DNA of 34,157 nt from Bacteroidales bacterium (lineage in GTDB: Bacteria > Bacteroidota > Bacteroidia > Bacteroidales > Bacteroidaceae): positions 1 to 34,157 of the forward strand of contig JALEZQ010000072.1 of NCBI GenBank assembly GCA_022772475.1, read 5' to 3'. Below the pieces are notes generated by a model that saw nothing but the letters and a program-made list of their open reading frames with translations, had not been told where the DNA came from and ran no database searches. Shown here in pieces: positions 8,029 through 16,191 of this stretch. Numbering within the stretch: the first letter of the stretch is position 1; every line of letters begins with the position of its first letter. Made by a program: the position numbers and the translations under genes.

Positions 8029-8673
8029 TTACTTCATGCGAGCCTCGACGGCGGCGAGTTTTTCTTCGGCAAACTGCCGTATGATTTCTGCCGTGCGCTC
8101 TATGCCGAAGAGGCTGGTGTTGAGGCAGAGGTCGTAGGTCTCGGCGGCGCCCCAGCGCTGCTGCGTGTAGAAGTTGTAGTACTCGGCGCGGCGCTGGTCG
8201 CCCTTGTCGATGCGGCGTGCGGCCTCGGCCTCGGTGATGTTGTTCATCCGGCAGAGGCGTGCTATGCGGTCGCGGCGGTCGGCCACGACGAAGACGTTGA
8301 CCGTGCGGGGCATATCGCGCAGGACGTAGTCGGCGCAGCGGCCGATGATGATGCAGGGCGCCTCTTGCGCGGCGCGGCGTATGGCCTCGCTCTGCAGGCG
8401 GAACAGGGTGTCGTCGTTGACGCTCTCGTCGTAGTAGCCCGTGTGGGCGCTGAAGGCGGGGAAGAGCGAGCCGGCCAGGGTGTGCAGGAAGCCTTTGTGC
8501 TCGTCGGTACGCTCGAAAATCTCGGGCGACAGACCGCTGCGGTCGGCGGCCAGGGTGAGCAGTTCGCGGTCAAGGTAGCGGGCGCCCATGCTGTCGGCCA
8601 GCAGGCGGCCTATGGCGCGGCCGCCGCTGCCCAGTTGGCGTCCTATGTTAATGGCAAAGGGTTGGGGGTGCAT
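8029..8673 (-). CDS. Cytidylate kinase-like protein
   Basis: 214 residues with an N-terminal P-loop variant, INIGRQLGSGGRAIG (residues 8-22), and a later nucleotide-kinase pattern (PCIIIGRCADYVL, VFVVADRRDRI) plus an R-rich lid segment (EAARRIDKGDQRRAEYYNFY). This fits the 'cytidylate kinase-like family' found in many Firmicutes and Bacteroidetes, which is distinct from canonical Cmk. It probably phosphorylates a nucleotide or small molecule, but the substrate is not established. It begins 28 bp after the MATE gene and ends 13 bp before the YfcE-like gene, so it sits in the middle of a likely three-gene operon. Confidence 0.85.
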   Translation of the reverse strand: MHPQPFAINIGRQLGSGGRAIGRLLADSMGARYLDRELLTLAADRSGLSPEIFERTDEHKGFLHTLAGSLFPAFSAHTGYYDESVNDDTLFRLQSEAIRRAAQEAPCIIIGRCADYVLRDMPRTVNVFVVADRRDRIARLCRMNNITEAEAARRIDKGDQRRAEYYNFYTQQRWGAAETYDLCLNTSLFGIERTAEIIRQFAEEKLAAVEARMK

Positions 8674-8701
8674 ATCGAGGGAGATTAGGAGGGTGGATTA
8701 C

Positions 8702-10087
8702 TTACATAGAATGAGCGACCTGCACTTCGGCACCGCGGCGGCGAAACTTGCGCACCTCGATGGTCAGGAGCACGGCCGAGACGATGCAGGCCAAACCGTC
8801 CGACAGCGGGGCCGACCACCACACGCCGGCCACGGGGTCGGCCACGACGTGCGGCAGGAGCAGCAGTGCGGGGATGAGGAAGATGAGCTGGCGCGTCAGC
8901 GAGAGCAGGATGCTCTTGCCGGCCATGCCGATGCTCTGGAAGAACGAGGTGGAGACGATCTGCATACCGATGAGGGGGAAGAAGGTCACCAGAATGCGGA
9001 GGCCGCGCACCGACTCGGCGATGAGGGGCTCGCTGTCGCTCACGAAGAGCATGACGCACTCGCGGGCGAAGAAGGTATATACCACGAAGCCCAGCGTGGT
9101 GATGCACGTGGCGGCGATGACGGCCAGCCGCAGGACGCGGAGCACGCGGTCGAACTTGCGGGCGCCGTAGTTGTAGCCGGCGATGGGCTGCATGCCCTGG
9201 TTCAGGCCGATGACCACCATCACGACGAAGAGCACCAGGCGGTTGCAGATGCCGTAGGCGCCGACGGCCACGTCGCCGCCGAAGCCGGCCATGCTGCGGG
9301 TGTAGATGATGGCCACGGCGCAGGCGCAGAAGTTGATGAGGAAGGGCGGCAGACCGATGAGCAGCGACTCGCGGACGATGCGGCGGTCCAGATGCAGGAT
9401 GTCGCGGCTGAAGCGCACAAACTCGTCGGGGCGCGAGAAGAAGCGCAACTGCCACACCAGCATACTGGTCTGCGCCAGCACGGTGGCCAAGGCGGCGCCG
9501 CGGATGCCCCACCTCAGGACGAAGATGAAGAGCGGGGCGAAGAGGCAGTTGAGCACGACGGTGCCGATGGTGGCATACATGGCCGTCATGGGGCGGTTGG
9601 TGGAGCGCAGCAGGGCGTTGAGGCCAAGGTAGAGGTGCGTCACGACGTTGCCGCAGAGGATGATGGTCATGAAGTCGTAGGCATAGGGCATGATGGCGTC
9701 GCTGGCGCCGAAGAAGCGCAGCAGGGGCTTGAGCACCAACTGGAACAGCATACCGAGCGAGAGGCCCATGATGACGTTCATGATGACGACGTTGCCCAGA
9801 ATGTGGCGTGCCGTCTGGTAGTCTTTCTGCCCGAGGCGCACGGACATCAGCGTCGAGGCGCCCACGCCGACCATCGCGCCGAAGGCGGCCAGGATGAGCA
9901 TGATGGGGGCGCAGACGGCCAGGCCGACGATGGCCTCCTGGCCTACGCCCTGGCCGATGAACATGCCGTCGATGATGTTGTAGAGCGACGAGGCGGTCAT
10001 GGCCACGATGGCGGGCACGGCATACTGTAGCAGCAGGCGGCCCACCGGCTGCTGACCGAGCACATTGAATTTTTCTGTATGGTCCAT
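8702..10087 (-). CDS. MATE family efflux transporter
   Basis: 461 residues from the ATG at 10087 (MDHTEKFNVLGQQPVGRLL); a GTG eight codons upstream is possible but less likely. The protein is almost entirely hydrophobic, consistent with about 12 transmembrane helices in two similar halves. The start of the first half has the family pattern PAIVAMTASSLYNIIDGMFI and GQEAIVGLAVCAPIM. MATE proteins export cationic drugs and metabolites using Na+ or H+ gradients; the substrate is not predictable. It is the first gene of a run with the kinase-like and phosphoesterase genes, behind a TAACTTTG promoter. Confidence 0.92.
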   Translation of the reverse strand: MDHTEKFNVLGQQPVGRLLLQYAVPAIVAMTASSLYNIIDGMFIGQGVGQEAIVGLAVCAPIMLILAAFGAMVGVGASTLMSVRLGQKDYQTARHILGNVVIMNVIMGLSLGMLFQLVLKPLLRFFGASDAIMPYAYDFMTIILCGNVVTHLYLGLNALLRSTNRPMTAMYATIGTVVLNCLFAPLFIFVLRWGIRGAALATVLAQTSMLVWQLRFFSRPDEFVRFSRDILHLDRRIVRESLLIGLPPFLINFCACAVAIIYTRSMAGFGGDVAVGAYGICNRLVLFVVMVVIGLNQGMQPIAGYNYGARKFDRVLRVLRLAVIAATCITTLGFVVYTFFARECVMLFVSDSEPLIAESVRGLRILVTFFPLIGMQIVSTSFFQSIGMAGKSILLSLTRQLIFLIPALLLLPHVVADPVAGVWWSAPLSDGLACIVSAVLLTIEVRKFRRRGAEVQVAHSM

Positions 10088-10118
10088 GATGGTTCTGTTT
10101 GGTTTTTTCACCTGCCTG

Positions 10119-10126
10119 CAAAGTTA
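10119..10126 (-). promoter_or_regulatory. -7 promoter element for the MATE gene cluster
   Basis: The minus strand reads TAACTTTG, a perfect TAnnTTTG, about 32 bp before the MATE start codon. Together with the plus-strand element at 10202 it forms a divergent promoter region. Confidence 0.7.
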
Positions 10127-10201
10127 CTACTTTTTTGCGGACAACGGACGGCCGCAGGCCACTACGCCGTGCGCCAAAGGCCACAATCCGCCGAGAAATC
10201 G

Positions 10202-10209
10202 TAACTTTG
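10202..10209 (+). promoter_or_regulatory. -7 promoter element for the rhomboid gene cluster
   Basis: TAACTTTG, a perfect TAnnTTTG, lies about 100 bp before the rhomboid start codon. It argues that the open frame extending upstream to 10099 is not translated from there. No clear TTTG -33 element is visible. Confidence 0.65.
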
Positions 10210-10311
10210 CAGCGGCCAACGGCCTTTTTCGCCAAACCGGCCCTCTTCTTCCCCGAAAGATTCCCAGAAAATTCCCCGAAGATTCCCAAAAAGAAACCCG
10301 AAAGATACCGT

Positions 10312-11244
10312 ATGTTCAAGAATCTCCCCATCGTCACGCGCAACCTGCTCGTCATCAACTGCGTGGTCTATCTGCTCCAGCTCGTCCTTGAGCAGCGCGG
10401 CACGGACCTGACGGCCTCGCTCGGCCTCCACTTCGTGCTGGCGGACCACTTCAACCCGGTGCAGTTCGTCACCTACATGTTCCTGCACGGCAGTTTCACG
10501 CACCTTTTCTTCAACATGTTCTCGCTGTGGATGTTCGGCCGCATTGTCGAGCAGGCCATGGGCACGCAGCGCTTCATCGTGTTCTGGCTGGTCTGCGGCA
10601 TAGGCGCCGGCCTCTGTCAGGAGATGTGGCAGACAGGGCAGTATCTGGCCGAGGGCCTGTACCAATATGAGAGAGTCATCCCCATGGGCGCGGTGCTCGA
10701 CAGTTGGACCACCATCGGTGCCTCGGGCGCCTGCTACGGCGTGCTCCTGGCCTTCGGCATGGCCTATCCCAACGAGCGCATCATGCTCCTCATCCCGCCC
10801 ATCCCCATCAAGGCGAAGTATTTCGTGGTGGGCTATGCCGCCATCGAGGTGGTATCGGCCTTTACCTCGTCGGGCAACATCGCCCACTTCGCCCACCTTG
10901 GCGGTATGCTCTTCGGCTGGTTGGCCATCGTGTGGTGGCGCCGCAAGGCCCGCCGCGGCAGTACCGGCCGCTACGGCTACCGCACCACGACGCCCTCGGG
11001 CCGGCCCGTCACGGCCCGCATCCGCGCCTGGTGGCAACGGCTGACGGCACCCAAGATGAAGGTGACGCCCGGCGGCAAACCGCAGACCTTCAAGGACCGC
11101 CAGCCCGACTACGACTACAACAGCCGACGCAGCCGCGAGGACCAGGAGCGCATCGACGCCATCCTGCTGAAGATTAAGCAGAGCGGCTACCAGAGCCTCA
11201 CCGACGACGAGAAGCGCTTCCTCTTCACCCAGAGCAGAAAATAA
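10312..11244 (+). CDS. Rhomboid family intramembrane serine protease
   Basis: 310 residues from the ATG at 10312, the start that gives the usual MFKNLPIVTRNLLVIN. Six or so transmembrane helices carry the rhomboid signature: FLHGSFTHLFFNMFSLW in TM2, the nucleophile S138 in GASGACYG, and the second catalytic His H195 in HFAHLGG. A basic cytosolic tail follows, ending in a segment (DQERIDAILLKIKQSGYQS) typical of Bacteroidetes rhomboids. It cleaves transmembrane substrates within the inner membrane; the substrates are unknown. The frame is open further upstream, but that part lies before the predicted promoter. The EEP-domain gene starts 44 bp downstream. Confidence 0.92.
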   Translation: MFKNLPIVTRNLLVINCVVYLLQLVLEQRGTDLTASLGLHFVLADHFNPVQFVTYMFLHGSFTHLFFNMFSLWMFGRIVEQAMGTQRFIVFWLVCGIGAGLCQEMWQTGQYLAEGLYQYERVIPMGAVLDSWTTIGASGACYGVLLAFGMAYPNERIMLLIPPIPIKAKYFVVGYAAIEVVSAFTSSGNIAHFAHLGGMLFGWLAIVWWRRKARRGSTGRYGYRTTTPSGRPVTARIRAWWQRLTAPKMKVTPGGKPQTFKDRQPDYDYNSRRSREDQERIDAILLKIKQSGYQSLTDDEKRFLFTQSRK

Positions 11245-11288
11245 CGAGCGGGGGCCCCGTTCCTCCCCAATGTTTTTGAAGAAAACTC

Positions 11289-12380
11289 ATGACCCAATCT
11301 GCCCAACGCCGACATTTCGTACAGTCCATTCTCTGCGGCGCCGCCTGGTGCGTGGCGCTGCTGCTGGTGGTCTGTGCCTACATGCCCATGGTCAACCCTG
11401 AGCGCTGGCCGCTGGCCGGCGTCATCACGCTGTTCTTCCCCATCGCCCTGCTGCTGCACCTGACCATGCTGGTGCTCGTCCTGCTCTTCATTCCCCGCAC
11501 GGGCTGGATGATGCTGGCGGCCATCGTGGTGTGCTTCCCCTCGCTCCGCGCCTACTGCCCCATCAACCTGCCGTCGCCGCCGCCCGAGGGCGCCCTCAAG
11601 GTCATCACGTACAACACGCAGAGTTTTGGCAACTGGCAACTCAACCCCGACGGCAGCAACCCCGTCATCTCCTACCTCGTGGCCGAGCGGGCCGACGTGG
11701 TCTGCCTGCAAGAGGCTTACGACATTCCGGCCAACCACTACGCCAAAACCATCGGCCCCGCCATGCGTCCCGTCTATGCCCACTACGACACGGTGAAGAT
11801 TGGCCCCAACGTCCTGGCCTGCTTCTCGCGCATGCCCATCGTCAGCAAGCGTCTCATTGCGGCGGGCGCCTCGAACGGCAGCGCGCTCTTTGTCCTGCAG
11901 ATGCCCGACGGCGACAGCCTCTTCGTCATCAACTGCCATTTGGAGTCGATGCACCTCACGCCGGACGACCGCAACCACTACAAACAGTTTGTCCACCACC
12001 CCGGCCAGGCCGAGATCGACAGCAGTTCGCACCGCCTGCTGGGCAAGGTGGCCGACGCCGCCGTGCGCCGCGCCCTGCAGGCTCGCGCCACCGCCGAGGC
12101 TGTCCGCGCCCTGGGCGACCGCCGCATCATCGTCTGCGGCGACATGAACGATACGCCCATCTCCTATACCCACCACTGCCTGACAAGCGCCGGCCTGCGC
12201 GATGCCTATGCGGCCACGGGGCGCGGCATAGGACGCTCGTTCAACCGCGACGCCATCTACGTCCGCATAGACCACATGTTCTGCTCGTCAAGCCTTCGTC
12301 CCTATGATGCCCACATCGACCGCCAAGCCACCGCATCCGACCACTACCCCCTGGTCTGCCACTTCGTCTGCCGACGCTGA
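11289..12380 (+). CDS. Membrane-anchored endonuclease/exonuclease/phosphatase-fold protein
   Basis: 363 residues. About three hydrophobic helices at residues 12-32, 41-68 and 72-88 are followed by an EEP domain. Its motifs are in order: ITYNTQSF (N109), LQEAY (E142), NCHLES at about 217, GDMNDTP at about 281, and the final DHYPLV with catalytic His. All metal and catalytic residues appear present. Such proteins hydrolyse phosphodiester or phosphomonoester bonds, and the domain should face the periplasm or cytosol depending on TM topology. It sits between the rhomboid gene and a glycosyltransferase gene on one strand, a common Bacteroidetes arrangement. The substrate is unknown. Confidence 0.88.
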   Translation: MTQSAQRRHFVQSILCGAAWCVALLLVVCAYMPMVNPERWPLAGVITLFFPIALLLHLTMLVLVLLFIPRTGWMMLAAIVVCFPSLRAYCPINLPSPPPEGALKVITYNTQSFGNWQLNPDGSNPVISYLVAERADVVCLQEAYDIPANHYAKTIGPAMRPVYAHYDTVKIGPNVLACFSRMPIVSKRLIAAGASNGSALFVLQMPDGDSLFVINCHLESMHLTPDDRNHYKQFVHHPGQAEIDSSSHRLLGKVADAAVRRALQARATAEAVRALGDRRIIVCGDMNDTPISYTHHCLTSAGLRDAYAATGRGIGRSFNRDAIYVRIDHMFCSSSLRPYDAHIDRQATASDHYPLVCHFVCRR

Positions 12381-13416
12381 ATCATCAGCCGCCAAGGCCG
12401 CCGACGACGTGGTGACTGCTGCCGAGAATGCCGCCGCGCCGCGCTTCTCCATCCTCATCGCCGCCTGGAACGCGGCGCGCTTTCTGCCGGAGTGTCTGGC
12501 CTCGCTCAAGGCCCAGACACTGGCGGACTATGAGGTGCTGTGCGTTGATGACGCCTCGACGGATGCCACGGCCGAGATGCTCGACGCCGCAGCAGCGGCC
12601 GACAGCCGCCTGCGCGTATGGCATCTGGCGCACAACAGCGGACAGGCGGCGGCGCGCAACGTGGCACTGGCCGAGGCCCGCGGTGCCTACACCCTGATGG
12701 TCGATGCCGACGACCGTCTGGCGCCGGACACCCTGGCGCTGCTCGACGCGGCCCTCAGCGCGGAGCATGATGCCGACGCGGCAGTGCTGCGCTTGGTGTG
12801 CTTCGACGACGGAGGCACGGAGACGGAGGTCCCCGTCCGCACGGGGCGCCGCAGCCTCAGCGGGCGCGAGGCATGCCTGCTGAGCATCGACCTGAGTCTG
12901 CACGGCCTGTATGCCCTGCGCACCGACTTGTTCCAAGCCCATCCCTACCCCGAACAGCCGCGCCGCTATGCCGACGACACCATCACGCCGGTCCACTATG
13001 CCCTGTGCCGCCGCGTGGTGCTCACCCGCGCCACCTATTTCTACCGCCGCCATGCGGCCTCGTGCACGGCGGCGCTCTTTCCCGAAAAACTCGATTTCAT
13101 CGCGGCCAACGCCCTGCTGCGCGCCCATATCGAGGGCATGGGTTTCGGCAGCGCGGCACGCCAACGCTGCGAGGCTTATATCTGGGCCAACTACGTCAGT
13201 CTGTACCGCCGCTACCTCATGACGCGCCACGGTCTGTCGCCGGAGGTGCGCCGCATGTGCCGCTCGGCCTTCCGCACGGCTCACGCTGCCATGCGCCCGC
13301 TGCGTCTGCCGCGCCGCCTGTGGATGCAGCCTTCTACGTTCTTCGTACCCACGTTCACGCTCTTCGCCCTGTGGCAGCGCCTGCTGTGGGTGGCCAAGGG
13401 GAGGCCGCGGGAATAA
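12304..13416 (+). CDS. Family 2 glycosyltransferase
   Basis: Up to 370 residues. The GT-A domain begins at about residue 47 (FSILIAAWNAARFLPECLAS) and holds the expected CVDDASTD and the DXD-like MVDADD, so the enzyme should transfer a sugar from a nucleotide sugar on the cytoplasmic side. Acceptor unknown. The start is uncertain: the earliest ATG at 12304 overlaps the EEP gene by 77 bp, and residues 1-40 are low-complexity Ser/Thr/Ala that mirror the neighbour's coding sequence. GTG codons at 12409 and 12412 would remove the overlap and start just before the domain. The C-terminal part is basic and aromatic, suggesting membrane association. Confidence 0.85.
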   Translation: MMPTSTAKPPHPTTTPWSATSSADAESSAAKAADDVVTAAENAAAPRFSILIAAWNAARFLPECLASLKAQTLADYEVLCVDDASTDATAEMLDAAAAADSRLRVWHLAHNSGQAAARNVALAEARGAYTLMVDADDRLAPDTLALLDAALSAEHDADAAVLRLVCFDDGGTETEVPVRTGRRSLSGREACLLSIDLSLHGLYALRTDLFQAHPYPEQPRRYADDTITPVHYALCRRVVLTRATYFYRRHAASCTAALFPEKLDFIAANALLRAHIEGMGFGSAARQRCEAYIWANYVSLYRRYLMTRHGLSPEVRRMCRSAFRTAHAAMRPLRLPRRLWMQPSTFFVPTFTLFALWQRLLWVAKGRPRE

Positions 13417-13513
13417 TAGCGGCCCGACGCTGGCGTGATGATGGGGAAAAGACCGATGGAACCGCGCGTTTCTGGTTGTTTTATGAAGAAAAGGGGAAAA
13501 CGGAACCGCGCTT

Positions 13514-13537
13514 GCAGAAGTATTAGCAGAAGTATTA
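13514..13537. repeat. 12-bp perfect tandem duplication
   Basis: GCAGAAGTATTA occurs twice head to tail in the 192-bp gap after the glycosyltransferase gene, upstream of the promoter for the next gene. Nearby, GGAACCGCGC also occurs twice (about 13457 and 13502). No function is apparent. Confidence 0.7.
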
Positions 13538-13575
13538 TTTAACACTTGCGCGCGACTGGATTGGCCGCGTATTGC

Positions 13576-13583
13576 TAATTTTG
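13576..13583 (+). promoter_or_regulatory. -7 promoter element for the transpeptidase-like gene
   Basis: TAATTTTG, a full TAnnTTTG match, lies 25 bp before the ATG at 13609. No clear -33 TTTG at the expected spacing. Confidence 0.6.
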
Positions 13584-13608
13584 CGCCAAAACCTAAATCC
13601 TCTACGCC

Positions 13609-14586
13609 ATGTCCAAGTTTCGCTTCCCCATCCTCGCTCTTCTGCTCGCCCTGACGACGAGCCTCTCGGCGCAGCACGCCGACACCATCAGCATCAGTCA
13701 TTGCACCACCATCGACCCGGCCCTGTCCGCACGTCTTGACGCCCGCGCCTGCCGCCTGCTGGCCGACACCGCCCGCCACCTCCGCGCCATCGAGGCCATC
13801 CTGACGCGCACCGACAATACGCAGGTGCTGGCATGGCCGTCGTACCGGCGCTGGGGGCAGAACATCCGTCCGCAGAGCCGCCTGCGCAAGGGGGCAACGG
13901 GCATCCTCATGCTGCTCCCCACGGCAAGCATGGTGATGACCAAGACCAATACGGCGCCGACCGACTCGGTCTATGTGGGCAACGGTTACTTGGAGGTGGG
14001 CGAACCGCCCATAAAACTGCGCGATCACCACTGGCTCACTGGCAGGAATGGTATGATCACCTATGCCGACGCCGTGACGAGACACTCTGTCATCGGCTAC
14101 TACCGTCTGATGGAGAAGATATTCGATGCCGACGTCGCCGCCGACTTTGTCACGAAGCCCACCATGGGCATGCCGAACATTTCGCTCTCGTTCTACAACG
14201 TGGTCTATGGCTCGTTCTATAACGGCGGCCATCCCTATGTGCCGAACCTCAACGGCGAGACGGCCATGCAGCAGGCTTCGCTGCGCTACGATGAGGCCAC
14301 ACAGCAACTGGCGCGCACGCTCATCAAAGGACGTTCGGACTATCTGCTCCGCAGGGACGAGGCCACACGGGCCGACATGCTGGTGGTCACCAACTTGACG
14401 GCTTCCGATGCAGACGACTACCAGATGGGCATCCCCTACGCCTTTGAGGGCGTGGCGCTCTTCCCCGCCGACGCTCCCAAATACTGCCTTTCCATCGCCA
14501 TCAAGACGGACAGCAAGTACCCCAAATCCAGCACCATCTGCGAGGTAATCCACCTCCTGATGAAGGCTGTCGAGGGCGGAGAATAA
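13609..14586 (+). CDS. Secreted protein resembling a penicillin-binding transpeptidase domain without catalytic motifs
   Basis: 325 residues with a signal peptide (MSKFRFPILALLLALTTSLS, likely cut near SAQ). The rest follows the layout of a PBP transpeptidase domain as seen in Bacteroidetes PBPs: TTIDPALSARLDARA (33-47) like the T-x-DP-L-Q start, AILTRTDNTQVLAW (63-76) like the strand before the active site, VGNGYLEV..IKLRDHHW (123-142), GMITYADAVTRHSVIGYYRL (148-167), and FEGVALFPADAPKYCLSIAI (279-298). The three catalytic motifs are missing: KGATGI (94-99) stands where GS*TFK should be, RHSVIG replaces SxN, and no KTG is present. It is likely a pseudoenzyme or a distant relative. It has its own promoter and converges on the flippase gene. 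The family call is inference from motif order. Confidence 0.55.
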   Translation: MSKFRFPILALLLALTTSLSAQHADTISISHCTTIDPALSARLDARACRLLADTARHLRAIEAILTRTDNTQVLAWPSYRRWGQNIRPQSRLRKGATGILMLLPTASMVMTKTNTAPTDSVYVGNGYLEVGEPPIKLRDHHWLTGRNGMITYADAVTRHSVIGYYRLMEKIFDADVAADFVTKPTMGMPNISLSFYNVVYGSFYNGGHPYVPNLNGETAMQQASLRYDEATQQLARTLIKGRSDYLLRRDEATRADMLVVTNLTASDADDYQMGIPYAFEGVALFPADAPKYCLSIAIKTDSKYPKSSTICEVIHLLMKAVEGGE

Positions 14587-14681
14587 TGACGCTGCACCGC
14601 CGCACTCAGCCATCTTCATTTTGACACGTCCTCAACATTGAACCATGTAAATCAGAACTGCGGCGGGTCAACGCCAAGGCC

Positions 14682-16133
14682 CTATGCCTTTCTAAAGAAG
14701 ACCAACGCCAGCAGGGACGACGTCAGCAGGGTGGCCACGCCGACGCTCCAGCGCAGAGCGGGCCAGGGGACGAAGGCGGAGGCCAGGCCGGCGGCCAGCA
14801 GCAGCCCCATCCAAAGCGCACGGCCGGCGACGGCACGCGAGGTGCGCAGACCGTAGCGACGGCGATAGACCAGACGCACAAGGAGATAGTTGAACGCCCC
14901 GCCGAGGGTCAGACCCAGTCCCGCGCCGGCCAGTCCGCCGAGGGCATAGCCTGCGATGACGGCGGTGGCGAAGAAAAGGTCGTAGGTGAGTTCCATCCAC
15001 ATGTAAGTCCACGAGTGGCCGGCGGCCAGCGGCAGGTAGGCCGAGGGCGAGAAGAGGGCCTTGAAGTACATGTAGCCCGAGGCGCAGATGACCATGGGGA
15101 TGACGTCGGCAAACTGTGCCGTATAGAGCAGGCGCACCAGCAAGGGCAGGGCCAGGGCGAAGGCCAGGAGGAAGGGGACGATGAGGAGGACGAGGACGTC
15201 GGTCTGGCGGTTGACGGTGGTGTTCATCGTGCCGCGCTGCGACATAGCGGCCGAGAGGCGCGCGAAGTAGTCGGCATCCATGGCGGTGAACACCAGGCGG
15301 GCGTAGGAGACGGTCAGGGTGAAGCCCGCGGCATAGAGTCCGAGCGTGCCCTGCGTGCCGCCGCTGTGCAGCAGGCCGAGACGCACGGCCAGTTCGGCGC
15401 CGGCGCCCATGATGCCCGCCCCGACATAGGCCAGGCCGAGGCCCAGCATACCGCGTCCGGCGCGCAGGAAACCGCCGCTCAGCGGTGCCGGACGCCACGG
15501 CAGGGCCCGCGTGGCAGCATAGCGCATGGCGACATAGGCACCGAGGGCTGACAGGTTGAGGGCCGGCAGGATGCCCGCCAGGCCCCACAGAGCATAGAGG
15601 GGTGCGGTAAAGAGCAGCGTCAGCAGGGCCGATACGACGGAGGCCGTGGCCAGGGCGCGCAGACGCCGCAGGCCCTTGAGGATGGCCATCTCGCCGCCCG
15701 ACAGCGTGGTGAATGCCACGACGGGGGCCAGCAGGGCGAAAGCGGGCCACGACGACGCCGACCCCATGGCCGTCATGCTGATCAGGGGCGACGCCGCCAC
15801 GCAGACGGCAGCACCGAGGGCGGCGGCCAGCAGCGTCCACGTGCGGACCACGCGGGCATAGAGGGCAGCGGCACGCTGATGGCCCGTGCCGGCAAGGGCG
15901 GCCAGGCGGCGCACGGCGGAGAAGGCGATGCCGAAGTTGGTGCCCTGGCCCACAAGGTCGGCGGTACGCATGTAGAGGTCGGCCAAGCCCATACCCACAG
16001 TGCCGATGAAAAGAGCGGTGAGCTTGTTGCGCACCACCGAGAGCACCACGCTCAGCGCCTGCACGCTGCCGAAAAGACCCGTGTAGCGCAGGATGTGGCG
16101 GTAGGAATCGGTGGGTTTGGCTGAAGACGACAT
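14682..16133 (-). CDS. Oligosaccharide flippase-like membrane protein (MOP superfamily)
   Basis: 483 residues from the ATG at 16133 (MSSSAKPTDSYRHILRYTGL); the frame is open to 16217 but that extension is Ser/Pro/Phe-rich and overlaps the end of dgt. The start RYTGLFGSVQALSVVLSVVRNK and the roughly 12-14 hydrophobic helices match polysaccharide-transporter (Wzx/PST-type) flippases, which move lipid-linked sugars across the inner membrane. It follows dgt by 58 bp on the same strand. No polysaccharide cluster surrounds it, so the substrate cannot be inferred. Confidence 0.82.
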   Translation of the reverse strand: MSSSAKPTDSYRHILRYTGLFGSVQALSVVLSVVRNKLTALFIGTVGMGLADLYMRTADLVGQGTNFGIAFSAVRRLAALAGTGHQRAAALYARVVRTWTLLAAALGAAVCVAASPLISMTAMGSASSWPAFALLAPVVAFTTLSGGEMAILKGLRRLRALATASVVSALLTLLFTAPLYALWGLAGILPALNLSALGAYVAMRYAATRALPWRPAPLSGGFLRAGRGMLGLGLAYVGAGIMGAGAELAVRLGLLHSGGTQGTLGLYAAGFTLTVSYARLVFTAMDADYFARLSAAMSQRGTMNTTVNRQTDVLVLLIVPFLLAFALALPLLVRLLYTAQFADVIPMVICASGYMYFKALFSPSAYLPLAAGHSWTYMWMELTYDLFFATAVIAGYALGGLAGAGLGLTLGGAFNYLLVRLVYRRRYGLRTSRAVAGRALWMGLLLAAGLASAFVPWPALRWSVGVATLLTSSLLALVFFRKA

Positions 16134-16191
16134 GGACAGAAAGGGGGAGGGGAAAGGGGAAGGGAACCGGGAATAAGCAAAAGCCGCAGTG

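Noticed and set aside
12304-12380. Functional overlap of the EEP and glycosyltransferase genes
   Set aside because: The first 40 residues of the glycosyltransferase frame are low-complexity and probably an artefact of the overlapping frame; downstream GTG codons offer a non-overlapping start.
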